A stretch of DNA of 64,000 nt from Tipula vernalis. Its lineage: Eukaryota; Arthropoda; Insecta; Diptera; Tipulidae. Below the pieces are notes generated by a model. It did no database searches. It saw nothing but the letters and a program-made list of their open reading frames with translations, and was not told the DNA's origin. A program made the position numbers and the translations under genes. The stretch covers positions 339,671,106 to 339,735,105 of the forward strand of contig OY282558.1 in the NCBI GenBank assembly GCA_958295665.1, read 5' to 3'. Below are positions 46,375 to 58,679 of this stretch, one piece after another; position 1 is the first letter of the stretch; every line of letters starts with the position of its first letter.

Positions 46375-46632
46375 AGCTGTGTTTTTTATTCGCTCCCGAT
46401 AGCTGCTATCGAGAGCCGTCATTTTCTACGAACAAATTTAAATTTGACACGCTATTTATTGGTAAACTAAACTTATTTAACATCACACTATCATTTTTAA
46501 TTCAATTGTTTAGCGAAAACTTGATATAAAAAATATTTGGCTTCACCTATTTATACGGAGCGCTATCGGGAGCCACATTTTATATGACGGCTCTCGATAG
46601 CAGCTTTTCGGAGCGAATAAAAAAACGCAGCT
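46375..46632. mobile_element. 258-bp MITE with ~55-bp inverted ends
   Basis: Left end AGCTGTGTTTTTTATTCGCT and right end inverse AGCTGCGTTTTTTTATTCGC, both followed by CTGCTATCGAGAGCCGTCAT. Flanked by TAT at 46372-46374 and 46633-46635. Non-coding. Located in the 5' flank of the Harbinger 2 transposase gene. Confidence 0.75.
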
Positions 46633-47120
46633 TATGCAATATAAACTGTGTGCGTTGTTTGGAAAATTAAAATTAAATTATAAAATGATTCGGCTTATGC
46701 TAAAAGAAGCCGATACATACAGCGTGATACATAAAACCCATTTAATTTGCCATCATGGATGTTTCTTAGTTTTTATCGACTACCAAAACATTCAGTGCAA
46801 AGTTTAATTGAGGAATTAGAACCATCTTTACGAGTGGCTCGCGGAAATACATCAATTCCATATCACTTACAAGTTCTGCCATTTTTGAGTGTTGTTGTTA
46901 ACGGTAATTTTAAATTGTTAGATTTGTGGGCCATGATTTTTTATTGGCTTTACCGCAAACGACAAAATCGCGTTGTTTTGATCGTGTTTCGAGGGCCGTC
47001 GATCAGTTAGGCGGTCGACATCAAATTTCCCCAGACGGAAGTACATAGAAATTAATGGAGTAAAATCTGTGTAAATATATAAATATTAATAACTTTTTGA
47101 AACACTTAAAATGAATATTA

Positions 47121-48000
47121 TACAGGGTGTCCGCCGGGAAGGTATACTACTTTGTTTTGCCGCCATTTTGGTAAACGTTAGTTTTGACAGTTCATATTTG
47201 GCAGTCGTTAAGTAGACACGTGGCAAATTTATTATGGAAAAATATTCGATAAACCAACGTGTTTTAATCGTTAAAACTTTTTATCAAAATCAATCATCGA
47301 TTACTGTGACGATGAGAAAGTTACGTGAAATTTGTCACTTTTAATGGATGTAAAGGTGACTGATGAATAATTTGAGGGTTTTCCATTGCCCAGAACCGAC
47401 TATTCTGTTTATTCACATATCCATTTAAATGAATATGTGCCTCGTCACTCATTATGATTTTTTCATGAAAATCGGGGTTGTCATGGGCGAGCTGTAACAT
47501 CCTATTGGCATATGTACGGCGGCGTAAATGGTCTTGTGGAAGAAGCTCTTGTGTCAACTGAATCTTAAATGGAAACAAATGCAAATCCTTGTGCAAAATT
47601 GTGGCCAAGCACGGCGTCGAATTGAGGTTGATGTTTTGAACACTTTCTTGAGCAGCAGTAATGTTTTCAGCCGATCTTACAGTACGTTGTGGCCCATGCT
47701 TGGGCCTATCACTTACAGACCCTCTTTCTACGAAATCATTCAATACACGATAAATAGTGCGTTTTGTTGGCACGTTGTTTCTCCCAAAAAATTCACGTAA
47801 CTTTCTCATCGTCACAGTAATCGATGATTGATTTTGATAAAATGTTTTAACGATTAAAACACGTTGGTTTATCGAATATTTTTCCATAATAAATTTGCCA
47901 CGTGTCTACTTCACGACTGCCAAATATGAACTGTCAAAACTAACGTTTACCAAAATGGCGGCAAAACAAAGTAGTATACCTTCCCGGCGGACACCCTGTA
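47121..48000 (-). mobile_element. Tc1/mariner-superfamily foldback derivative
   Basis: 880 bp. TA at both ends; inverted ends start CAGGGTGTCCGCCGGGAAGG. The inverted arms are 209 bp long each (47121-47329 and 47792-48000) with two mismatches noticed. They include not just terminal repeats but the start of the transposase gene, so the 5' coding end is present twice in opposite directions. The 3' half of the normal element has been replaced by an inverted copy of its 5' end. A transcript would fold into a long hairpin. Confidence 0.88.
47321..47887 (-). pseudogene. Tc1-type transposase, N-terminal part only
   Basis: Open frame of 188 codons from ATG at 47887: MEKYSINQRVLIVKTFYQNQ (HTH start), FGRNNVPTKRTIYRVLNDFV, ITAAQESVQNINLNSTPCLA, LLPQDHLRRRTYANRMLQLA, IIMSDEAHIHLNGYVNKQNS with the first catalytic Asp in SDEAH. 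It ends VTNFT-stop where the inverted left arm begins, so the rest of the catalytic domain is gone. The truncated product could still bind transposon ends if made. Confidence 0.85.
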
Positions 48001-48359
48001 CCTTATCAATTTTTTTAGATGTTACGAACATTTTTGATTTCCAGGGATAATTGGAGCGATCGATTGCACCCGCATGTGGCACACCAAATAGCTCGGAATT
48101 GCATCGAACGATGCAACAGCGTTCTAAAAGGAACATTCAGAATAATGAGAAAGGACAGAATCCTACGGTATACGCCACAAAAAAGTGGAACAATTATTAA
48201 TGCTTATTGGTTCTCCACAACATAATGATAGCAGCAAATGCTCTCATAACTGATTCCATCTTTGAAGACGAAGATGACGACGATGTCTTGGATGAGACAC
48301 AACCAACCGATGCAAATATATCTTTTTTGGAGAGAGGTGTCTTGACCCGACAATCTTGA

Positions 48360-50530
48360 TCCCCGGAAATCAAATTAAGCTCCAATTTGCTGGAAATCAG
48401 TGATCATTGCTGGGAATCACAACAATCATTGCTGATCACAAAAAAATTCGTTAATACGTCAATTCCGTGACGCGTGTCATTACATTGAAATTTTGTGAAT
48501 ATTCTGCCATTTCGACAATTTATTTTGTGGTATATTGTCTAGCATGTGTTCCGTAATAATTGTCAGAGATTCGCCAACGAGAAAGTGACCAACGTCTAAT
48601 GAACCACAAAACATATCAAGTTCAAGAATCCCTATACCAAAGGGATGTTGCTTAAACTATTCTCAGCAGATCCCTTTTTAAATGAAATGATAATTAATTG
48701 ATAATCTGACCACAACCTTGTCAAAGTGAATTTTCATAGAAATGATGACAAAGGTTTGGCTAGCACATGCAATAGGTCCCTTAATTGTCTAGCTCCCGAG
48801 GGTACAAAATTCTGAGGGTATAAAATCCCGTAATCCCGAGGACCGCCCCTTCTATTTTGAAAATTCTATAATTTGCTACATTCAACCGAAATTGGGCCCC
48901 ATGCAATAGGCATGTTGAGATTTGGACGCGGTTCCTGATACTTCTTATGATAGGTCTAGGGCCCTGTAATTGCTATGGCATACATTTAATCTGTAAAATT
49001 CAAGCTGTACCGATTTAAAGTGGGAGGATCGATATGAGGAAGTTTATATTTCCAAGAGAAGAAATGGGAAAGAAGGGGTTCGCTGAATATTTATTGATTC
49101 TCATCGTATCTGCCAGCAACAAATTCTCGACTAGCTATACCTCTCCCCACTGATGTTCTATTGCAGTCGAACTAAATGGAAAGGCTCCCTTCTGTGGTTC
49201 TCATTGCAGAGTAGGTTTAGCTGGTGACGGTGTTCCGATTTCTGTTCTTCATACCTTTAATGACAGGTCTCGGAACCTGTGCGTTGGCACAACAGTTACA
49301 AAACCTGATGCGTATCAATACACACTTTACACAGAGCTCCTATTTTTTTGCGACCACGCTTATCAACATTGTTGACTGGTTCGACTACCTCCGAGCCCTC
49401 CAGGAAAATAACTTAGGTAAATCATCTTAATATATCAAGCGCTTTCGCATTTTGTTTTCTAAGTAGGTTAAACCTCACCAGTTGTCTCCAAAAATTGTCA
49501 CTTTTGATCCGTTCCCTATCCACGATGCCCTCCATTTCTATTGAAGGTATTTCTCGATGAGCCCCCGGCTCTCTCTCCTTTGTATCCATACTTCCCCATA
49601 TTGTGTGGTGTGAGGTGCTTGTATTTAAAGTCTTCCACACCATGAGTCTTGTGTGTGTTTTATTCAAGGATTATACCAGGGCGTAGATTTTAATTTGTGG
49701 CTTAAACGAAACTTCTGCGAAATCTTCCAGTTCACATAGGCATATTCATGGCTATCTTATCTTAATTAAAGGGCAGGTAATCCATACCATCAACTATGTT
49801 GAATGGCAACATGGACGATAAGCAAAATATTTAATGTTCCTCGTACAATAGCGCCATTCGTCGGAAGCTTCTTCGCCCGAGCTCTCTCTTTTTTGCTGAG
49901 AACTCGCTAACGTGGTCGGCTTCATCGTCGGATGGGACCCCGAAGCATCTATTAGAAAATGTCGTATCCGTCCTTCAACCCATCCGTCCGTCCAGTCATA
50001 CATTTTTGCAGGGAAAATACCAGATCTGCTTGATTTCTTCATCATAAAAGGTATTTCATCCAGTTACCTGTGGCTGTAATTGTTTCCCGTCCACGGACCG
50101 AAATGATTTCTAAGATGATAATATAGCTGAAGGAACAATCTGAAATGTTCTTGATCCTTCATGTGGATTGAAGATTTTAAACATAACTCATTTTGTCTGG
50201 TTGAGTTTAATTATAGGATAACAAAACTTTCTGTTTATATTGGTAGCGTAAACTTTATCACAAAACGAAATATTTAGTCCATTACTACTATGTAACCATT
50301 TCTACGTTCTGTATAGGCGCTTCAGTGTCATTTCAATCTCTGATGGAATTTAAAGCTATTCTAAATTGCGAAAAATGCAACAAATACCATCCAACAGCCA
50401 CCGAATATAGGTAACTAACTAAGGTGTAGGGAATTTCAAAATAGCCGGAGGAGGAAAGGTGGTGGGTAGTATATATGGGATACAGGAAAATTTAATTCAG
50501 CAATTAAAGAAAGGTAAACCATCTTGATAA
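48360..50530. other. No recognised gene inside Harbinger 2
   Basis: Mixed-composition sequence, less AT-rich than average, with scattered open frames (for example minus 49667-49422 and 50045-49794) that match no domain I know. Probably remnants of unclassified repeats; a TTTTCTAAGTAGGT-like word recurs at about 49455 and 52120. Confidence 0.35.
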
Positions 50531-50534
50531 TTGA

Positions 50535-50795
50535 TCCGATTTCATTATCCATACAATTTCGGATTTGTTAAGAGGAAAAGAAGGTCCACCACAGCAGCGC
50601 CTCCTACTGTGGTAAGGCTAATTGAAACCGGAGGTCGCCAGGTATCCGAAGTTCCGTGCTAGAGACCATTTCAGTGAGATCATGATGTCAATGAGAATTT
50701 TTTTGTTTACCCTGTCGAATGCTTTGCTTAGATCCATATTAATTAGTACGGCTTTATCTCAGTTTGTTTTATTTTTGTTCGTGAACACCAACCAA
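50535..50795. pseudogene. LINE reverse-transcriptase scraps in opposite orientations
   Basis: Plus strand 50548-50640 reads PYNFGFVKRKRRSTTAAPPT and VVRLIETGG, the RT block YGFRxxRST. Minus strand 50790-50670 reads KAVLINMDLSKAFDRVNKKI, the next RT block with the first catalytic Asp. In an intact gene these follow each other on one strand; here they face each other tail to tail, so an inversion or two independent fragments meet near 50645. Confidence 0.6.
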
Positions 50796-50850
50796 ACTTC
50801 TAGAAAGCTCATGACTTTTCCAGTTAGAATAGCGTAGAAACATTTAGAAC
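50790..50850 (+). repeat. Fragment related to the Gypsy solo LTR
   Basis: About 60 bases matching 45825-45885 (ACCAAACTTCTAGAAA, CATGACTTTTC, GTAGAAAxATTTAGAAC) with several substitutions. Confidence 0.65.
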
Positions 50851-51394
50851 GCGTATGCGTCTTAATTGCCTACTAAAACACATTTCGCAGACGATTTCGA
50901 GGCCAGGCAATTTAAAAAGCTCTAGTTTCAATCGGCGCACAACGCGCGCGCGCTCACATTTCGTTTATTGTTGTGTTCCCAATTAAGTAGAAATATTAGG
51001 AACTCAATATAATGAAAAATTTATATTTCAAGTGTTCACACGCAATAACCAAAGGTTCCTTCTCTCCGTAGAGTAATCCCACCACTTTTGTTTAAAAGAA
51101 CACCCCTTAAGCTAAATATTGGCATAGGTCATATCCCGGGAACATCTCTGTGCGGTACAGACGAAATATGGCAGGAATAACTTACTAATAATATCATTAT
51201 ACTTAATTAGATTTCTTAATAATTCTTTTGACTCGAAATTCAAAAAGATAAGTATTTCACTCTATTAGACTGCAAAAAGGGGTTTTGGCAAACCCGTATG
51301 TGTATGACAGTACGACAGGTATTTAAAGTTTGAGAATAGGTTGAGGCCGTTTCGGCCCCAAGTCCTCTAATCATTCGCTTTAATTTTATTATTG

Positions 51395-51435
51395 GAGTAT
51401 GCCTTTGTAAATCCACTTTAAAAGCAGCAATCCAA
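51395..51435 (+). repeat. Direct repeat, unit 1
   Basis: 41 bases (GAGTATGCCTTTGTAAATCC followed by ACTTTAAAAGCAGCAATCCA and A) repeated with three differences at 52250-52290, same orientation. Origin unknown. Confidence 0.8.
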
Positions 51436-52249
51436 AAGCATTTCAGACCGAGCAAACGGCGCAGTGGTTAAAGCTGCGGCGGTTGGATCGGGAGGTACAG
51501 TTATATTTTGATTGGGCACATTACTCAACGCCCCAAATTCCTATTGAAAGGAAAACCCCGCGTAACAATTGTATATACTCGTACTCCATTCGTCTCGCTG
51601 TAGGCCCAAATAATTTACTCATTCTTACGGCTTGAAACCAGACATACCGAAGAGAAAACGTAATAGGTTCCATTCTCACCGGTATTTTGGCAATGATGTA
51701 AATCAGCTATTATGCTTCATAAAATCCATACTTTCTTAAACGATGTCTGATAAGGCGCGGAAACCAAAAAAACGTGTTTGATGAATGGCTCGATCAGCAC
51801 CTCCGTTAAATTCCACTATAAATTCTACTATCTTATCATCACCACATCAAGTGACCACACTACTCGGTCTCGAAACTACAAGAAATTTCCTACAGTCCCT
51901 AAGCCATACTAGATACCATTTAAGGAAGTCTGGATTTTGTAAACCTGGAACGGTGAGATTTCGGACCAACGAGTATTTAGGTTCCTTGATTCCATTGAAA
52001 ATCACCTTACTATACATCAGCCGATTCAGAGCAGTTATGGGTTTTTGCCTGAGGATGACAGAAACCATTTTAAATTAGCTTTGAAAAAATGCATATAATA
52101 TAGCTGAATTTCGCATTTTCTTGTCTAAGTAGGTGGAATCTCATTAATTCATTGTTAGTTTCAACTTTGATGGTTTTAACTTGCGACTCCAATGTGATCA
52201 TTACAGCAATCCAATTTGATTTTAATTTAATATTTTAGTTGTAAAATTC

Positions 52250-52290
52250 GAGTAGGCCTTTGTAAATCCACTTTGAAAACAGCAATCCAA
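52250..52290 (+). repeat. Direct repeat, unit 2
   Basis: Partner of 51395-51435. The surrounding 50.9-52.4 kb has no recognised gene; frames there (for example plus 51785-52078) match no known domain. Confidence 0.8.
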
Positions 52291-52439
52291 TTTGACATTT
52301 TGAATCAACGTCCTAGATTCCCCTTTATTCGTCTATTCGACGTATTCGTTTTCTGTGAAGGTACTGTGGATATTTCGATGGGGAGTGTGGTCACTTCTAT
52401 TATATCTCCTCTATCATATGTGCAGGCTGTGGCCCAAAT

Positions 52440-53095
52440 TTAATCATTGTAAGACATTGTCTGAAATATTTTGGACGTATGACATATTATATGAAACGGC
52501 ACTTTTTGGTTACTTTCCGGTATAGTTAACCCTCTTTCTTGGGATACACCATCTATATCTACAACATCCAAAGTCATTATGCTGATGATACTTTTGTCTA
52601 AGTCATCTAACTTAGACCGATGAGCCATTATAGGGCCATTTCGGCTTGATTCTTCAAGTTTCCTTTTCCGATTTGCCGCTTTTCCTTTAGTAACGCATCT
52701 TCGAAAAGAATTATTAAAGATAAATAGTATCTTCCAGTAAATTTTTAATTAAAACATACTTCAAATCTCGCCAATATTGCTTCCACTTCTCAGTGGTTTT
52801 ACTGCAATCATCAATAGAATTCAGTTGGTTGCTGAGCTCTACCCATTTTGGCTAGTTCTGATTTGCCTCATGATCATTTTCAAGTCTATAATAATTATTG
52901 TAAACCTATAAAACAACTCGTATTTAATATCACTAATAGTGAATCAAACCTATCATGAGCAAAATCAATATTTTCTTCCATAAAAGAAATTAAAATAGAT
53001 TTTTGCTCCCGGCTTCCACGTTTTCCACTAGTTTGTTTGTTGCTAAAACTGTAATAAATTATATTCAACAAACCTTACTTACATAGATTCCATGT
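52440..53095 (-). pseudogene. Harbinger partner gene 2 (MADF/NAIF1-like), three exons
   Basis: Minus strand. Exon at about 53050-52950: KQTSGKRGSREQKSILISFM, EENIDFAHDR, with donor G|GTTTGA. Exon at about 52888-52765: KWVELSNQLNSIDDCSKTTE and KWKQYWRDLK before a GT donor, with an in-frame TAG at N-stop-PKWVE. Exon at about 52700-52440: GKAANRKRKLEESSRNG, LDDLDKSIISIMTLDVVDID, SQERGLTIPESNQKVPFH. The order (SANT/Myb-like helix set, basic linker, C-terminal tail) matches the DNA-binding partner encoded by many animal Harbinger elements. It faces the transposase at 46.7 kb. Confidence 0.65.
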
Positions 53096-53307
53096 TTATG
53101 GAATAATGTATTAATAACTATTAATAAAATATATTTTGCACTTATCCACAGTAAAATTGTTGTGTCAAGTTTTGACGTTTATTTAACATTATAGTCAACA
53201 GTTTACCATTACAAATAATTAGAGAATACGAAAACCAAAAACAGCACGCAAACTTAGCGTTTACTCGTTAACACATTAACATAATGCTTAGGGAATCGGG
53301 GGTACTG

Positions 53308-53468
53308 GTGCGTATTGAATTTTATAGTGCATTTTATATGAAAATCGTAAATATTGACCCGACTACTTAGGCGACTACTGAAAAACTCAGTAAGACGGGA
53401 AATTTCCATTACATTGATTTTTACATTATTCCAAAGACACACCCAGGTGTGTCGTGTTGACAGATAGG
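53308..53468 (-). mobile_element. piggyBac-type MITE copy 2, part 2
   Basis: Inverse of the left ~165 bp of the MITE at 24289-24503, starting (minus strand) CCTATCTGTCAACACGACAC after TTAA at 53469-53472 and running through TTTTTCAGTAGTCGCC and CAATATTTA to the CTG at 53305-53307. Confidence 0.85.
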
Positions 53469-53472
53469 TTAA

Positions 53473-55671
53473 CCCGCCTTCGTTAAATTCAGATTTTCAA
53501 TCTCCAACAATTTCCTTTGAAGCACGTTATCGATAACTCCCAATACTATTCTAACGCACAGCATTCTAAAAATACTGGTCGAATAGCTCTATGACATTTT
53601 GACGTAGACTTTGGAATACAAAAGTTTCGTTCTCAGTGAATTAAATATTTACTTCTGCTGCACTTGGTCTAATTGTGTTCTTATTCGATTCCTTGGGCAA
53701 ATATATTAAAATTCTGTTTTAAAATTTTCCAATTTTTAGATGGCCGTCTAAAACCCATACATCTACTTTTCTTATACAATCCATTTTAGTTTCCCTAATA
53801 ATTCGAGTTTGTGGAGGTCTTCCACGTGATTTCTTTTCGTCGACATAAACTCCCGCCAATAATATCACGTTACCAAGCAGAAGGTTTTCTCTGCGCATTT
53901 CTATTGCGATGATATTTGAAATTGTTCCTAAGTGAAAATTGGAAACTTTTTGAAACTGTGGGTAAGATATATTTTCGATGAGAAGGAAAAATTTAAAATG
54001 CTGGGACGGAGTCGGTTATTATAACTCCGCCAAAATGGTCCGACTCTACGGCTCCGCAGTCCTTGTTTTAACGATGGCGATAGTCACCAATCGTTTTTCT
54101 ATCACCCTGAATACGTACCAATTAATACTTTTTTCCCAAAAACACTTTACAAAAGAGGTTATTATTAAAGCTCTTCGCCAGTGTTCGACTTTAATTTTAA
54201 TTTGGAAATATAGAGCAAGCCAAGGCATGAATTCTAACGATAAAAATTAGTTTTCAAATATTTTGTTATTTTTCATATGAAAATTGTCGCCCGTATCGAA
54301 ATATATACAAGTATTCTAATTAAGCGCCGCTTATCTAAATCAATTTCTACAAGCCGAATTATCAATAATTTTTTCACAAGAAAAATGGTTCGCGTTAATG
54401 ACTTTTAATTTTAAAACAGCCTCGTCATTGTTTCTCACAATTTTTTCTTTTTTTTTCAACGGACATGTACTGCCAAGTTACCGTAACTAAAATTATAACT
54501 ATTTGTATTTATTGGAAGTTTTTTATTCAACAAATTTAAACTGTACTTTTCCAACCAAAAGTTGAGGTGGCTTACGATTTACCTCCATTTTCCATACAAA
54601 ATGTTCATTCTACTCTCAAACAAAAAAACGCGACAGAAAATTTTAGCAAACCAACCAACCAAAAAAAAAGAACGAAAATTAAATATTCATTAAATAAAAG
54701 TGACATTCATTAAAATAAACAACCGCAAATTAACACATTTCGGGTTGGGAAATAACTACAACAAAAAAAAAAAAATAATTTCACTTACCATAAAAACCCA
54801 TTAATGAAAAACAAAAAAATATTGTTAACCACCAAAAATTAAGGATGAGGAGCGCACACCAAAATATTTACATTTTATCACCGGAAATATGTTTTCATTG
54901 GTTATTTCCGTAAATGCGGTGATCCCCATATATAAATTTTTACATTGCTCTATCTAATATCAATTTGACTTATTAAATGTAGGGATTTTTGCCCTCGTCT
55001 ATATATACAATAAATACGTACAAGCCCAAAGAAAACAAGCAACAATATTGTATATCAAAATAGAGTTAATTGAAGATCCACGCGGCGATAACATTATGAC
55101 CCGTGCGCACAATTTAAATTTTATTATCGTTCGTTATATGCTGATGATGATGATGATGATTATTTTTAATATTCAACGGCAATGATGATTTAATATTCTT
55201 GCTTTGTTTGTTTTTTTTTTTTATTTGGTTAAATTTTTTGACGGTACGAGTATGTCATTGGATAAGATAATGATCTTAACGAATTATTATTGTACTCGTG
55301 CGCCATATACATAAATAATATTTAATCAGATAAGTAGCTAATAGCAAAATTAGTGCAAATTGGGGGAGTGTGCTGTACATTAAGTATTTAACAAGCAATT
55401 ACGTGTTCGAGTAGATTTTCTCGTATCTCAAACCTCTTGATTCCATTATCTTTTACAATAAACAGGAAGTTTTTTGTTGTTATGAAATAGCTAATAAAAT
55501 TTTGAAAATTCGTAAAGTAAAAAATAAAGAAAAGAATTAGTTTTGTAATGAAATTTTCCAAGATTAAAAGTTTTCTTAAAGTGGTTTTCAAAACAGAAAA
55601 AAAAACTTTTATAAAACTTAAAAATGGGTTCTAAATAAATAATTTTATGTTTTTATTTTTTTATATTTCAG
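53473..55671. other. Region upstream of the Hmx 3' exons
   Basis: Mostly AT-rich. A minus-strand reading near 53930-53720 (RRENLLLGNVILLAGVYVDE, KKSRGRPPQTRIIRETK) looks protein-like but was not identified. A (GAT)n microsatellite lies at 55141-55160. From about 54300 the sequence behaves as intron or intergenic DNA. The splice acceptor of the first visible Hmx exon is at 55670-55671. Confidence 0.4.
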
Positions 55672-56842
<1,171 letters not shown>

Positions 56843-58675
56843 GGCATGGAGAATACATAATCCTTAATAAATTTTAAATATATTTATATATATAAATAGA
56901 AATTATTTATAAATAGCACATATTATATACACATAGATATATTATATATATTTTAAATGTAAATAATTCTTATTTTAAAATCTTACCTACATAAATTTTA
57001 CATATCTGTTAGATTAAAAACAAAATAAAAGTGAAAAGGAAAAACTTTTAATTAAATAATTAAATAAAAAAAAACAAAAATGTAAAATAAAAGAAAAAAT
57101 GTTTACCTCAAAATTTTATAATATTTGTTTTTATTCAGGATGATTTACTCCATAAACCACCCCCTAAAGTTATGCTTCATATCAAATTAAATCCGTTAAA
57201 CCGCCACCGAACATAAAACGAAAACTTCTTAATTTGATTTGTTTAGTATATTGAGAAGTTAATAAATCAAATTTTGTAACAACAACAAAATTTAATTCAA
57301 GCAAATTTAATCAGGATACATACCATATTTAACTCCCCTACTTTCCAACATTTTACTTTTTAGAAAGAAAACATCCCTTTTATATTTTATTCATGGTTTC
57401 CCTTTATTTATATTTATTACATTTTGAACCAAAAATTGTGACAAATGATGTTTGCACTACAATCTATGTATGTACATATGATTTAATGCGGTGTCGATTA
57501 TCTTGAATAAAAATTAATAATGATATAAATTAAAATTTTTTATAAACTTTATGTTGTGTTCGAAAATTAAACAAAATTAACAAAGAGAAAAAAAAACAAC
57601 AAAAAAATTCATTTCTTAAAATAAACTAAATAATTATAATTATTAAATTAAAACAAAAAAAAATGTGTAATAAAAAAATATTATAAATTAAATTATATTG
57701 TCGCCTTGTTATATATTGAAAATTAAAAAAAAAAACAAAAAGAAAACCAAAAAAAAAAAATTAATTAAAACCAAAAATTAAACGAAAAAACAAAAGAGAA
57801 ATTGAAATAAAAACAAACCATAATTAAAAAAAAAAATTTATATTTTTATTTACTTGGTGTTTTTAATGGCAGATGGATTAAACAAACTAATTTTTTGGTT
57901 TGTTACAAAACAATTAAGGTAAATTATTTGGCCTATCGAATGAAGCTACATGAAGCTACAACGATAAACAGATTTTATTTCAATAAAGTTACTGTTTTTT
58001 AATCTATGAATGTTAATTGGTAAGTTGGATATGTTTTCATTCAGGTCATTAATTAGGCCCTATAATTATTTTAATTTTAATATGAAGTAGGTTTGAAATA
58101 GTAGACGTGCTACAGTATGGAGCAAATAAATCGCGGATCGAAAAAAAAAAAAAATGGAAATGATTTTTTTAAATCAAAATATTCTAGAAAACTGCTATTG
58201 ATTTGTATAGCGCAGTAATTTTGTCGCGTTTATATGTCCCCGATTTGACTAGTGCGTAAGATAGAACGTGAAATATGAAAGATTTCGGCGTGTGTTGATC
58301 TTAAGAAATGATTCTATAGATTAAAACAAACAGGAATTGGAGTGAACATTTTTTTTTTCCTGAAATTTATAACGCCTCTATAAAAAATAGTTTTGTGATT
58401 AGGTGCATAGTAAATTTAATAAATTAAATATGATTATGAAATTAATGAATTATATTAATTTATTCTATGTAAAACTGTGCACTTTGTGTTGTTATAAATC
58501 GGTTTATTTATACTAAATAGTATTTCATTAGAATACGTACTGTGAAATTGCTTTAAGTGATAAAGTTTTGTGTAAAAATATATACAATATCACTATCGCT
58601 GCTGATTTACTAAATGAAAATTTTTCTGTAAATATCTGATTTGGAAATTTGTCTACTAGTCTACTAAAAGTGAAA
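56843..58675. other. Hmx 3' UTR and downstream AT-rich DNA
   Basis: Follows the Hmx stop. Several AATAAA words occur (for example 57024-57029), but in such AT-rich DNA none can be chosen as the real poly(A) signal. No further exon or gene recognised; long A-rich runs at 57590-57840. Confidence 0.5.
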
Positions 58676-58679
58676 TTAT

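Larger units (their letters stand above)
46747..48359 (+). pseudogene. Harbinger transposase 2, interrupted by a Tc1 foldback
   Basis: 5' part 46747-47090: YRLPKHSVQSLIEELEPSLR, GNTSIPYHLQVLPFLSVVV, then SRAVDQLGGRHQISPD. The Tc1-type element occupies 47121-48000. 3' part 48030-48359: FPGIIGAIDCTRMWH with the first catalytic Asp; a large deletion removes the middle of the DDE domain; then ARNCIERCNSVLKGTFRIM, KDRILRYTPQKSGTIINA, a one-base shift, VLHNIMIAANALITDSIFED and RGVLTRQS-stop (TGA 48357-48359). The insertion may lie in an intron (TTTTTTAG before 48020). Family: HARBI1-like nuclease; inactive. Confidence 0.8.
46192..53304 (+). mobile_element. PIF/Harbinger element 2, inserted in the piggyBac-type MITE
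   Basis: 7113 bp between inverted ends TACCCTGATTTCCTAA (46192-46207) and the inverse of TACCCCCGATTCCCTAA (ending 53304), with a 3-bp duplication CTG at 46189-46191 and 53305-53307. Joining the flanks at one CTG recreates the uninterrupted MITE seen at 24289-24503. Inside are a Harbinger transposase remnant on + near the left end and a MADF/NAIF1-like gene on - near the right end, the same tail-to-tail layout as element 1. Later insertions (a 258-bp MITE, a Tc1 foldback, LINE and LTR scraps) enlarged it. A CTG duplication departs from the usual TWA. Confidence 0.75.

Noticed and set aside
50535..50795. Twin-primed LINE insertion
   Set aside because: Twin priming gives a head-to-head join of the inverted 5' piece and the 3' piece; here the pieces are tail to tail.
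46138..53468. A 7.3-kb autonomous piggyBac element bounded by TTAA
   Set aside because: The ends match the 215-bp MITE, but no piggyBac transposase is inside, and a CTG duplication with TACCC inverted repeats shows that a Harbinger element split a MITE.
55141..55160. (GAT)n run as a coding Asp repeat
   Set aside because: Frame is not sustained on either side and it lies in the presumed intron or flank upstream of Hmx; it is a plain microsatellite.
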